This document shows, one piece after another, positions 1-11,599 of a stretch of 64,000 bases of DNA. The notes under the pieces were generated by a model. That model searched no databases and was not told the DNA's origin. It saw nothing but the letters and a program-made list of their open reading frames with translations. Source of the stretch: Tetrahymena elliotti 4EA (taxonomy: Eukaryota > Ciliophora > Oligohymenophorea > Hymenostomatida > Tetrahymenidae); NCBI GenBank assembly GCA_000231825.2, contig JH720329.1, positions 128,913-192,912 of the forward strand. The letters run 5' to 3'. Made by a program: the position numbers and the translations under genes. Each line of letters begins with the position of its first letter. Positions within the stretch are counted from its first letter, which is position 1.

Positions 1-990
1 TTTTAGTGGTGGTTACTCATCATATTCATTTTACTTAAAAAGCAGATAAGGTTTGATTGCAGCTTCAATAACATAGAAATTGAATCTTCATAAAATTAAA
101 CAGATTACTAAAATACTTTAGAGATTAGGCAAATACAAAGTCAAAATATTAAAACAAATTTTAACAGATCTTAAAAGCAACTTAAAAAAGGAGATAGTAC
201 TTTATAAAATAATTAATTGAAGTAAACTTTCACTAAAGAATAAGATGAAAATATGACAGTTAATTTTAAAACTTACTAAAAATACTTTTCTTAATCTTCC
301 TTGAAATCGTTTTTGATAATAGCTGTAGCTTTCTTTATTTCTTATAGATACTTGCTATTCAGTTAATAGTAGTAATAGATCAATTTACTAAAATATTATT
401 AAATCATTAGTTAGGGCTACTGTTTTGTTTTTTGACACAACTCCCTCTGGCAGAATTCTTAACAAATTTTCAACTGATGTATGTATTTATTTATAACTTT
501 CTTAACTTATTCTCACTATGTTTTTTGGTTATTTAATAAAAATTTATCTACAAATAAAATTATTTTGAAAGAATAACATTTAAAAACTCATTTAAAGTTT
601 TCTTAATTAATATTTTTTATATTATAAATATTGATTAATAAATAACAAAAACTATGATAAATTCTTATGCTCTTTCTAAAATATTAATTTCAATCACTAC
701 AATTTTGATAATAAATCCTTATTTTACTATTGTTTTTATTGTTTCACTGCTCTTGACTTTGCTTTTTGTTACTTTTATTGTAAGTCATCTCTTTAGCAAT
801 CTAAGTAACTAGATCTAAGATATTGTTTCTGAAGTAACTTAAATACTACATGAAATCAGTCATTCAGGTAAAATTTTTTTGATCCAAATAAATGAAATTT
901 TTAAATAATACAAATATAATTCTAAATGTAATTTTTAATTTAAATAGAAAAAGTATCAAAACTGAAAGAAAGCTGAAAGCTTCTTAAAAG
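1..990 (+). pseudogene. ABCC-type transporter fragment (second membrane domain), frame-disrupted
   Basis: Read with the ciliate code, bases 407-479 give LVRATVLFFDTTPSGRIL followed by NKFSTD, the loop typical of ABCC transporters between TM helices of the second membrane domain. A probable intron with donor GTATGTA follows at about 480. After it comes a hydrophobic stretch around 665-800 (NPYFTIVFIVSLLLTLLFV). Upstream, a charged linker and a TM segment (LIIAVAFFISYRYLLF) run open from base 1, but in another frame. The frames switch near 330-360 with no convincing intron. After 870 the reading no longer resembles the family, and no ATPase domain follows before clear non-coding DNA. It is either a decayed 3'-truncated copy or the broken end of a gene entering from the left. 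A complete ABCC gene lies about 20 kb downstream on the same strand. Confidence 0.6.
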
Positions 991-1480
991 ACATGTCTAA
1001 TTCAAATTATGTATCTAGTTGTGGATAAAAATAATTAATTTGCTTGGGAAGAGCTATCTTATGATAAAGTAAAATAATTCTTTTAGATGAAGCATCAGCT
1101 AATTGCGATTTGGAGACTGATAAATAATCTAATAAAAAAACTCTACTGCCATAACAATAGTTAATAGATTTAATACAATTGATAAAATATTTGTTTGAGA
1201 AAAATAGTATAGTTAGCATAAAATTCTACTAAAAAAACATGAATAAACATTTAAAAACAAAATTTAATTTATTTTTTTTAAGAGTTTGTAATTTTGTTTT
1301 ATATTTTTAAAAATCGTTAACATAACATAACAATTCTTAAATTGTATCAAAAAAAAATAAATAATTCTTTCTTCTTTTTTTATTATTTTATTTTGTTTGT
1401 AAAATTAGCTTGAATTATTTAGTTGTCATTCATTTAAGAAACTATAATTTAAATCAGATTGAACAAACAAAATTTAAGTT
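991..1480. other. AT-rich intergenic stretch, no gene seen
   Basis: Long A and T runs with frequent TGA in all frames. Nothing resembling a conserved protein or an RNA gene was recognised here. Confidence 0.5.
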
Positions 1481-4400
1481 TTTTTTTAATGCTTTGGAGA
1501 TTATGTTTTTCTTAAAAATAATAATGATTTGATTTTGTTGGATAAATCCAAATAATATTAAAAAATATAAATAAAAAATAATGAATAAAGATTATGGTGG
1601 GGAGTAAAACAAGGTATTCTATTCATTTTGCTTTAGGGGTCGAAATAAGAAGTAGAAAAGTTATTAGATGATAATTTATTCATCTATAAAGATAAATCAT
1701 AACTTCTCTCATTTAGAAGAAAATTATAATTTTTATCTTAATTAAGTGACAAAATACAAAATAAAAATTAAACAAAATCTATTTTTTAAAATTACATTAT
1801 TACTTTTAAAAATCACTCAAGAAAAAAGAAATTGTTATTCAAATTATATTAAAAATTTATAGATTTTTAATTCCTATATAGTTATTACTATGGTTTTATA
1901 TATATAAAAAATACCATTTTTATTTATTTATTTTATATAATACTGAGTCGGCTTTAATCAATTTATTTGTAAATCAATCAGAAGATACAAACTCAAAAGA
2001 ATTGCTTTCTTACAAGAAAGAAAGTCTAGGGGCATCTAAACCAAAAGCACAGGAACTTTAGAAAACATTATTCAAAATCTTTCCTCCAACCAAAGCATGT
2101 TTTGAGCAGAGATTGCTATACTGCTTAGCAGCAGCAATAGTACAATTCAAAATTGCAAAACTACCAGATTATAAGCTTTGATAGTATTGAAGTCCATTAG
2201 AGGTAGCGTTTGAATTGTAAATGAGAGGGATGGTAACTTGATAGTTAGAACTAGTAGCTTTAGTAAAGAAATCAAAAACATAATAGCCATTAACATTTCT
2301 AAATCTTGATTAGCTACTACCAGATATGGGACAAGTATAATTATAATTAGTATTATTATACTTAAAAAAGCTTCTTGGACAAGAGGTGAATGAACATTCA
2401 TTGCCAACGTTCAAAGGGTACACTTAGCAAGTAGCTAAAGCAAGCAAAACAGCCAAAGCGAACAAAATCTTCATCTATTAAAAAATTTTTCTTCTTATTA
2501 TTTTTCTAAAATTAATATTATTTATTTTGATTAAGGGAATCTCAAAGCTGAATTTGAATTCTGAGTATTTCAATATTTAATTAGGACATAGAAAAAAACT
2601 CTTCATATGATCGTAAAAATTTTACTTAAATAAATAGCTGATTAAAAGATAAGAAGAATTAGATACTTTAATTTTGTACTTTACCTTATATTTTCTATAA
2701 ACAAAAACATTTTTAACAACCTGTAACATCTATCTTCTCAAATAAAAAAATCGTTTTTCTTCTTCATCAAAATATTTTCATTAAATATTTCTTGATGAAA
2801 AAAATATCAGTTTTTGACTATTTAAAAAGATTTTAAAAAATTTTTATGATTAAAAAATATTCTCTGATAAATATCTTTTTCTTCATAAGTTAAAAGTGCC
2901 ACTATAGGAATTACTTATCAGTTCTTCATATTTACTTTAAGGCCATAAATATTTGTTGAACATGTAACTAAAAAGTTAAAATATTTTCAAATTTATTGTA
3001 AAATCTTTTTTTTTAAAAATCAATAAATGCTTAAATGAAAAAAATTTTTTATTTTATGAACTATTCATAAAAAAATAAGCATCTTTACATCAAATATTTT
3101 AGATGAAAAACAATAACAAGAATTTTTGCTGATTGATTTGACTAGCGTTTGTAAACTAATAAATAATTTGATTTTTTTTTTTTATATTTTTTTTCTCTTA
3201 AAAATTACTAAAAAAATCATTTTTTCTCGGTAAATAAAAACTTAGTTTTTGCACAAAAGAATTGTTTTACCTACATTTTATAATAAGAATTATTAAATTT
3301 TTTCTGATCAGTTTGATCTAATAATTAATACGAAAAGAATAATATTTTTATTAAAATAGACAAATTCTGACAAATCAAAATCAAACTGAATGTTCTGATA
3401 CAAAAAACTGTAAAATGTTAATCGATTAAACTGATTATGATTGAATTTTTCTATATTGGGCCTTGATTATTGATTAAAAAAAAAATCTTTTATGAATTGA
3501 GTAATAATTATATGATTTAGTTTTTATATCTAATAATGGTCATATTAAGTTTATTTTAAACAAAATAGAAAATCTTTTTGAGTGAAAAACATTGATTAAA
3601 ATAAATTAAATACTACTAGCAAATAAATATTTTATCTAAAGAATAAGACTGAAATAAACTAGAAACACTTCTTTTTTAATTAGATTATTACTCACTTTTT
3701 AAGTACTAAGCTTTTCATTTAATTAATGAATATGAAACATATATTTGAATAGTTATAATGTAATTAATTATTTTAATTCTTTTATAATATGATATCAGAA
3801 TCAAGAAAATATAATAGTTCTAAGAATTAATTATTTTTTGAGAGTAAATTAAAAATTAAAGATAGTTTTAGTGTTAAAAGTTAAAACAAGTAGATGAATA
3901 GAATTACTTTAAAAAAATAAAATATGTCACATATACTTTCATAATTTGTGTTGGTATTGATTTGCTTGTTGATTAATTATGCGCTAGACACTTTTAAATT
4001 TTGATAGGGATTTTATTAAAAAGAAAAAATTTCATAGCAAAGACCAAAATGAAATTTATTAACTAAAAACCTATTACAGATCTTTAAAAGAGTTTTAGCT
4101 AGCAAATAGAAAGAATATCCAATTGAATCAAACTAACCACCATCAATAAATGTATTAATGTAGAAAGTACATATGAAAATACTAGCCTTCATAATATTAT
4201 AAATGGTGTAAGCTCTTCTACATGTAATTCTTAAAATAATCAAAATATTAGTAAGGAGATAATTTTATTGATATTTCACATGGAAATATCATCTCTCAAA
4301 AAGATTTAGAAGAAACCATCAAAAATCAACCAAAAGAAAATACTTGCTTTTTGAAAGAGATTTTTATGTGTGATTATTTGAAAATACTGATCAAAAATTA

Positions 4401-4830
4401 TTAGCCAATTAAAAAAAATAAAATATTAAGCTTAAAACATATCCCAAATTTTATTAAAGGAACCATGAGAATAAAAAATAAAAAATTTTACAAAGTAAGC
4501 TAATATAATTAACAGCTCAAAAATATACATGTAAAAAACAACTAAACTTAAAATATTTTGAATAATATGTTTACTTTTAAATCTGAGATTGGATTATTAC
4601 TAATAACAATCAATCTGCTTAAATATTTAACAACAGGACATAATTAACAATTATTCATTTACATTTCACTTTCTTTTATAAAAATACTAATTTAAAAAAT
4701 AATAAATAACTCTTGCAAGATTCATTCTTTCAGGTAAATAAAACTCAAACTCTTTTTTTATATTTGAGGTATTTTTTTAAATAAAAACATTTAAATTTAT
4801 TTTTTATCTCTATTTTGATTAAATTAAGAA
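1480..4830. repeat. Tandem duplication, copy 1 (about 3.3 kb unit)
   Basis: This stretch and the next one share the same ordered landmarks at an offset of about 3.2-3.3 kb. Examples are the block after ATAAAGATTATGG (near 1585 and 4895), the secreted-protein gene (start 2474 and 5678), CCTTGATTATTGATTA (3461 and 6681), GATATCAGAATCAAGAAAAT (near 3791 and 7002) and the end block around TATTTGAGGTATTTTT (near 4760 and 8075). The coding part is much better preserved than the flanks, which differ by many small indels. Apart from the gene at 1974-2474 no intact gene was seen. A TGA-free frame at about 4190-4768 is interrupted in the second copy. Confidence 0.8.
1974..2474 (-). CDS. Small secreted Cys-rich protein, paralogue 1
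   Basis: Intronless, 166 residues with TAA/TAG as Gln. It begins MKILFALAVLLALATCQ, a clear signal peptide with likely cleavage after the Ala-rich end, so the product should enter the secretory route. The mature part has six Cys (NEC, TSCP, YTCP, LNCT, NLCS, SSCAF), which suggests disulfide bonding. There is a Tyr/Asn-rich middle and no second membrane segment or GPI-like tail. It ends LSFLQESNSFEFVSSD followed by TGA. I do not recognise the family. The near-identical neighbour at 5178-5678 keeps length, signal peptide and all six Cys, which supports selection on the protein. Function unknown; a secreted or surface-associated role is only inferred from the signal peptide. Confidence 0.85.
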
Positions 4831-7800
4831 AAGTTTTTTTTTAATTTTGAGAGATTTGATAGATTATGCTTTTTCATTAATAAATACAAAAAATAAAGAT
4901 TATGGTTGAGAATAAAAGAAGATTCTTTATTCATTTTGCTTTAAGAGTGGAAATTAGAAATGGAAAAGTTATTAAGTGATAATTTATACATCCAAATTAT
5001 AGATTTCTCTTATTTTAAGTCTATAATATAATTTTTTTCATAATTAAGCAAAGAATACAAAACGAAACACAAAATCAATATTAGATTATTCATTTTTGTA
5101 GTGACTCAATCAAAAAATCAATTTTAAATATTCTTTTATATAATACTGAATCACCTGTAAGCAATTTAACTTTTAAATCAATCAGAAGAAACAAATTCAA
5201 AAGAATTACTTTCTTACAAGAAAGAAAGTCTAGGGGCATCCAAACCAAAAGCACAGGAATTTTAGAAAGCGTTATTCAAAATTTTTCCACCTACTAAAGC
5301 ATGTCTTGAGCATAGATTGCTATACTGCTTAGCAGCAGCAATAGTACAATTCAAAATTGCAAAACTACCAGATTCGAAGCTTTGATAGTATTAAAGTCCA
5401 GTAGAAGCAGCGTTTGAATTATAATTTAGAGGGATTGATAATTGATAATTAGAACTAGTACCTTTAGTAATGAAATCAAAGACATAATAACCATTAACAT
5501 TTCTGAATCTTGAGTAACTACTACCAGATATGGGGCAAGTATAATTATAGTTAACATTATTATAATTCCAAAAGCTTCTAGGGCAAGAGGTGAATGAGCA
5601 TTCACTGCCAACATTCATGGGGTACACTTAGCAAGCAGCTAAAGCAATCAAAACAGTGAAAGCGAGCAAAATCTTCATCTATTAAAATTTTTTTTCTAAT
5701 GATTTTTTTAAGTTTATATTATTTATTTCAAATATGTGAATCTCAAAGCTGTATTTGAATTTGGACTTTCAAATTTAATTAAGACTATGAAAAAGACTCT
5801 TTATCCGATAGTAAAAATTTTAATCAAATAAATAGATGATTAACAGATTTGAGATTTGAGGAATTAGATCTATTCATTTTGTACTTTATACTGTCTTTTT
5901 TTATAAACCAAAACATTTTTAATGACCTGAAATATCCATCTTCACTAAAATAAAAAATCATTTTTCTCAAAAATAAAAAATGAATTCTTCATTAAAATAT
6001 TTTCTTTAAATATTTCGTGAGAAAAAAAATCAGTTTTGAATATTTTCTAAGATTTAAAAAATTTTTTATGGTGAAAAAAATATATTGATAAATATTATTT
6101 TCTTCACAATTAAAAGTGAAACAAAACAATAAACACTTATTAGTTCCACTTTAAAACCATTTTTGTTAATGCATGTGGACTTAATTTATGGCTAAAAAAT
6201 TAAAACATTTACAAATTTTTTTGTAAAATCTTTAAAATAATCTCTAATTGCTTAAATGAAAAAATTTTTTTATCATGAAGTATTTATTCATAAAAAAATA
6301 AACACTAAACACCAAATATTTTAGATGTAAGAACAACAATAATTTTTTTTGCTGATTTGATCATAGTTTGTATACTAATAAATAGTTGCATATTTTATTT
6401 GCTTAAAAATGACTTATAAAATCATTTTTCTAGGTAAATAAAAACTGAATTTTAACACAAAAGAATTTTCATTATTTTAATATCCTAAATTTTTTAATAA
6501 AGATTATTAAAATTTTTCTGATCAGTTTGATCTATTCATTAGTAGACAAAAAATTATATTTTTATTAAAATAGACAAACTCTGAATCTGATAAATCAATG
6601 TCTATATGAATGCTCTGATACAAAAAGCTGTAAAATATTATTGGATTAAACTGACTATGATTGAATTTTTCTATATCGGGCCTTGATTATTGATTAGAAT
6701 AAAATCTTTTATGAATTGACTATTAATTATATTATTTAGTTTTTATAACTAATAATGGTCATATTAAGTTTATTTGTAAAAAATAGAAAATCTTTTTTAT
6801 TAACTAAAAGAATGGTGAAAATAAATTAAATACTTCCAGCAAATATCATTTTTTCTAAAAAATAAAACAGAAATAAATTAGAGATACTTATTTTTTAATT
6901 AGATTATTACTCACATTTTAAATGTTAAGTTTTTCATTTAATTTATGAATATGAAACAAATATTTAAAATTTACAATTTAATTATTTATTTTAATTCTTT
7001 GATATCAGAATCAAGAAAATAAAATATTTCTTCGAATTATTTTTTGGGAGTAAATTAAAAATTAAAGATCATTATAGTGATAAAAGTTAAAAGAAGTTAA
7101 TGAATTACTTTAAAAAAATAAAATATATCATTCATATTTTCATAATGTGTTGGTATTGATTTGCTTGTTGATTAATTAAGCGTTAGGCAATTTTAAATTT
7201 AGAAAGCGATTTTATTAAAACGATAAAATTCAACCACAAATATAATAGTGAAATTGAATAACTAAGAACATTTACAGATCTTTAAAAAGTTTTAGTTAGC
7301 AAATGGAATATCAAATTCAATCAAATTAGCCACTATCAATAAATGTATTAGCTCAGAAAATATAAATACTAGTTTTCTAAATATTTTAAATGTTGTAAGC
7401 TCTTCTAAATGTAATACTTAAAATAAAAAAAATTTTAGTAAAAGAGATGATTTGACTAATATTTAGCATGTTATCTGTCAAAATATATAGAAAAAACCAT
7501 CAAAAATCAACTAAAAGAAAATACTTGCTTTTTGAAAAAAATTTTAATGTATTGCTATTTAAAAGTACTGATCAAAAAAGCTATTAATAAATTAAAAAAT
7601 ATAAAATATTAAGCTTGAAGCATAATCCTGAAATTTAATTAATGAAACTACTATAATAAAAAATATTAAATTTTACAAAGTTTGTAAGCTAACATAATTA
7701 ATTAATAGCTCAAAAATATACATATAAAAACAACTAAACATAAAATCATTTCAATGATAAGTTTACCTTTAAATTTGAAATTGGATTATTAAATAACAAT

Positions 7801-8160
7801 CTCCTTATATATTGATTTAAAAAACTTTTCACATAAATTTTAATTTTATTCTTAGAGTCTGTTTCATAAAAATCTAGGAATTTTCTTTAATTTTCTCTTA
7901 CAATTCTCTTATCTTTCATACAACTCTAAAGTGTAACAACTGGGCATAATAAAGAAGAATTTATTTACATTTACAAATTCTTTTATGATTTAAAAGCTTC
8001 CACTTATAAAAATACTTTTTAAAAAAATAATAAATAACCCTGCTCTTAAGTAAACATAATTATATGTCTTTTTTTATATTTGAGGTATTTTTTGATAAAA
8101 ATAGTTTTAAATTTACGATATTACCTCTATTTTGATTAAATTAAGAAAGTTTTTTTTTTA
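4831..8160. repeat. Tandem duplication, copy 2 (about 3.3 kb unit)
   Basis: Second full unit of the duplication that starts near 1480. It has the same order of landmarks, the same gene in the same orientation, and the same terminal block. The similarity ends at about 8160, just after the tract TTTGATTAAATTAAGAAAG that also closes copy 1 near 4830. Outside the gene it holds no recognisable coding sequence. Confidence 0.8.
5178..5678 (-). CDS. Small secreted Cys-rich protein, paralogue 2
   Basis: Intronless, 166 residues, the same length as paralogue 1. It starts MKILLAFTVLIALAACQ, a signal peptide. The six mature Cys are conserved in position and the last 30 or so residues are almost unchanged. 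Differences are scattered substitutions such as NYNNVNYN for KYNNTNYN and SSYSRF for SSQSRF, with no indels. One in-frame TAA in this copy aligns with a CAA in the other, consistent with both coding for Gln. The surrounding non-coding DNA has many indels relative to copy 1, so the protein appears to be maintained. Family unknown. Confidence 0.85.
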
Positions 8161-8399
8161 AGTTTAGGAAAATGATTAATTGGGAAAAAAACAATCATTT
8201 AAAAGCTTATTAAATATTGGGTATTTTTAAAAAAAGTAGGTATTTTTCAGTTCAAAAATTAAGAACTTTTAATATTTGTTTAATCTTTTAAGTTTTTAGA
8301 TCATATTAATTTTAAATAATATTAATCACAAATCTTTGAAAAAAGTATAAATTATGAAGAAAAATTTTGTAAAAAATGTTTCAGTTTTTTTAATTATCT

Positions 8400-9075
8400 G
8401 TATTTACTAAAAAAAAATATTTTTTCTAAGAACACCACTGGCTGTCACTAATATTCTTTTAGTAAGCATCCAAAAAGTAATTTAAAATACTATTTTTAAA
8501 CTCTTTTAACTCTTCTGAATCTTCTTCATTAATCTTAATTATACTATTTTTAATATAATTAAGATAGGAAGTATACAAGATATAGTAACATGTGTAGAAG
8601 AAGATAAATAATCAGTAATATCTTAGAATGAATCAAGAAAATGTATTAGATCTTCTACTTATTCCCATTACTCTAAAGAAAATATTAAGTCCACATATTT
8701 TTTTTAAATTTATAAACTTTTATCTTTATAAAACTATCTTTATACAAGTATAAAGAAGTCAGCATTTAAAGGACTGAATTTCATCTAGTTATGACATCTA
8801 GTTTCAATTTTTTTTATTCTGACTTTTCATTTTTTAGAAATACTTATTAAAATAACTCTCTTTAAATTTATTTGTTTCTAAATTTTTATACTTTTTTACT
8901 GTATCAAGAATTAAATTTTCCGAGGATAAGAACAAGTAATACTATTATGAATTTAGTGAGTAAAACACTTTATATGTATATTTACTTGCTTTTATTGAAT
9001 CAAGTCAACTACAGCTTTAGAAACATTTCTCGCTGAATCTATTACTTAAAATACCTATTTTTATGATTATTAAGT
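8400..9075 (-). pseudogene. Relic of a hAT-family transposase
   Basis: Three hAT landmarks occur in the right order on the minus strand but in different frames. At about 8920-9000 reads IHIKCFTHQIHNSI, matching the family C-x2-H region (usually like RCFAHTLNL). At about 8740-8800 reads KLDVITR, then TGA at 8781-8783, then NSVLQML, matching the family motif DV-TRWNS-ML with a stop where Trp is expected. At about 8540-8673 reads EQWEQVEDLIHFLDSFQDIT, then DYLSSSTHVTIS, then CILPIL, matching the conserved segment before the catalytic C-terminal part. A continuation rich in Glu (NEEDSEELKEF) lies in a third frame. At least two frameshifts and one stop make it non-functional. No terminal inverted repeats were recognised. 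Confidence 0.75.
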
Positions 9076-9109
9076 GCTAATATAAAAATTTTCAAGCTAC
9101 TTTGAAACA

Positions 9110-9560
9110 TTGCTTTTAATTTTTATCTAGGTAAATAAAAACTTAATTTTAATCTAAAAATTGTTTTTTTATTCAATTATTTAATAATTATTATTAAAAT
9201 TTTTTTATCATTGATCGAATTTTATAGGTTTTTATTAAAATAGACAAATTCTAAATCTATGAATGTCCTCATCCAAAAAACTCTAAAATATGATTTGGCT
9301 GATTATGATTGAATTTTTCTTTACTGATTCATTTATTTAAAAAGTAATCATAATTTTAAATAATTGTATATTTCGTTTATTTTAAACAAAATACAAAATA
9401 TTTTTTTTGACAAAAAAAATTCTTTAAAATAAATTATATACTTGTAGAAAATAATTTTTAATCTAAAAAAAGACAGAAATAAACTTGAGATACTATTATG
9501 AAACATATATTTTTAATCATTACAAATTAATCATCTATTTTTATTTTTGATATCTGAATA
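9110..9560. repeat. Decayed third partial copy of the 3.3 kb unit
   Basis: The segment repeats landmarks found in both full units: CTAGGTAAATAAAAACT near 9130, TTTATTAAAATAGACAAA near 9230, CTGATTATGATTGAATTTTT near 9300, and ATGAAACATATATTT near 9500. The intervening DNA is shortened and the secreted-protein gene is absent. The hAT relic lies between copy 2 and this remnant. Confidence 0.6.
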
Positions 9561-9889
9561 AAGTAAATAAATTAAAAATTAAATAATAAAAAAATTTTTC
9601 ATTTCTTTTTATGAATTTTATTATTATATTTCAAGTATTCTATTTTTTATTTTTGGATATCAAATAGTTCTAAATTTATTTTAATTTATTAAAAAACAAG
9701 AAACTAAAAAAATGGAATTATTTTTATCTTTTTTTTGTGAAAAAAACGATTGATTTAAACAATAAATTTTGTATAATATTAAATTATTTCATAAAATATT
9801 TTTTTTTTGAAAAATAATTTTGAAGGTGATGATTTAAAATAATCACTTAATATTATTTAATTTCTATTGAGAAAACAGAAAAACACAAA

Positions 9890-10753
9890 TCACTCTTGAA
9901 TATCATAATCATCCATTTTATCTTTATATTATAATATTTTCTTTTTAATTTTAGATTGATCCATCCATTCAATGTGATCTTCCAAATTTCTACTTACTAA
10001 GAAAGCAGGATCTGTGACTTTTTCAGGACCAATTCTGACATCTAATTAAATAAAATGAAATAATTTATTAATAAAAATATAGCAATATAAATTATAATGC
10101 TATTACTTCCTTATTCTATATATGTGACAGCTTCTTTGACAGTTTATGCGAATTTATTTATCTACATTACAACTGGTAATCTTCTCCTTTTATTTTATTA
10201 ATTTTTTTTTAAAAAAATCCTTATTATACTAAATTTTAGGCAATTTACCTGCAGAAAGCACTAACAGTTAATTTTTCAGCTGACATAACATTTTCTCTTT
10301 GATTAATAAGACCTAAGTTGTACCTATTTTATTTTAAAATCAAAGAAATTAGTCAAACATGCTACATCTTTTTGAATTGCTAATTAATTGCAATATTATA
10401 TGAATTTTACAATTTTTCAAGAAGTTATTCTGTAATCTTTACTCTAAACTAGTCTTTTTCATCTAAAAGTTTCAATTTACAAATTAATGAAGTAACCAAA
10501 CCGCAAATTTTATTATATCTATTTATAATTTGTAAATAATTTGCTAAATTGAAGCCACATTAGAAAAGATCTAAATTATAATCAAAATAATATGAATGCT
10601 TATAATTAATAAATACCTTTCATAATCTTCACGATTTTGTACATGATATCTTTTTATAACTTTAATTTCATGGTGATTATCTTCACCTGTCCAATTCTTG
10701 AAAAAATCATGCTTTTTTAAGAGCTTTTGCTCATGGAATTTAAGCTTTCTCAT
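9890..10753 (-). CDS. IMP3: IMP3, U3 snoRNP / small-subunit processome protein
   Basis: Five exons on the minus strand: 10753-10617, 10518-10411, 10323-10249, 10186-10107, 10041-9890, giving 183 residues, the usual length of the family. The start [14 protein letters not shown] is diagnostic. It is followed by [27 protein letters not shown], then the S4-like RNA-binding part ending [20 protein letters not shown] and [13 protein letters not shown]. The Arg codon at the first splice junction (AG|A) and the other junctions restore the family sequence exactly in frame. All four introns start GTA and end AG. IMP3 binds Mpp10 and the U3 snoRNA and is needed for 18S rRNA processing in the nucleolus. 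Nothing unusual apart from four introns in a very short gene. Confidence 0.95.
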
Positions 10754-11560
10754 TTGTATCTATATAAAAGATTGAATATGTATAATATTTGTTTTTAATA
10801 TTAAAAGATTTATAGAATTGGTCTTTTTATTATTAACGATTTAAATTTAACCTAAAATCAATATTTATCATATAAATTTTCATTATGCTTTACATACCCT
10901 TTTGTATTTTTTATCTCTATCTAAAATCACTGATTTCAATTTATTCTATCTACTAAAGCAAACTAAATTAAAAAAAAACACTTTATTCTTTCTTTATGTA
11001 TCCACCCTAAAATATTTTAATTTAACCAAATATTTTTATTTCAACTAAATTATACAAAGATTGCTTCTATTTTTATTATCTTTATCTTAATTTGAAAAAA
11101 AGTTGTAAAATGATATTCTTTTTAAAAACTTTTATTTAAAAAGGATTAATTATTTGTTTTAATCTGTTTAATTATTTTTATTTAAATTATTTTATTTTTG
11201 ATGAAAAAGAAAAATATAAATTTTCTTTTCCTTATTTTTCAATCAAATATTAAATATGATAAAATAATAATATCTAAATGTAATTTTTTAAAAATTACAC
11301 CTCTTTAATTTTTAACATTCACAAAATCCTCAAAATAATTATTTTATTAAACTAAACTTAAAGATATTTAAATTATTAATTTGTAAAAACATAATAAATG
11401 CATTGATATCAAAAATAATTTTGAAATTAAAATAAAACAACATATAAAACTTAAATATACTATATCATAAAAATAACTCTTTTTTAACAATATGGTGTAG
11501 TTTAGAAAGTATTCTATTTAGTTTGATTTTATCTCTAGCATAACTTATTCTTTTGTTAAA
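10754..11560. other. AT-rich intergenic stretch, no gene seen
   Basis: Upstream of IMP3. No reading frame with recognisable protein character was found. The 3' end of the leucine-rich-repeat gene may reach into its right edge. Confidence 0.4.
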
Positions 11561-11599
11561 ATAATAAAAAATAAGTAATGCTACTTTTTCTGTAATAAA

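Noticed and set aside
1007..1219. 70-codon minus-strand frame
   Set aside because: No family resemblance and located in non-coding flank of the ABCC fragment.
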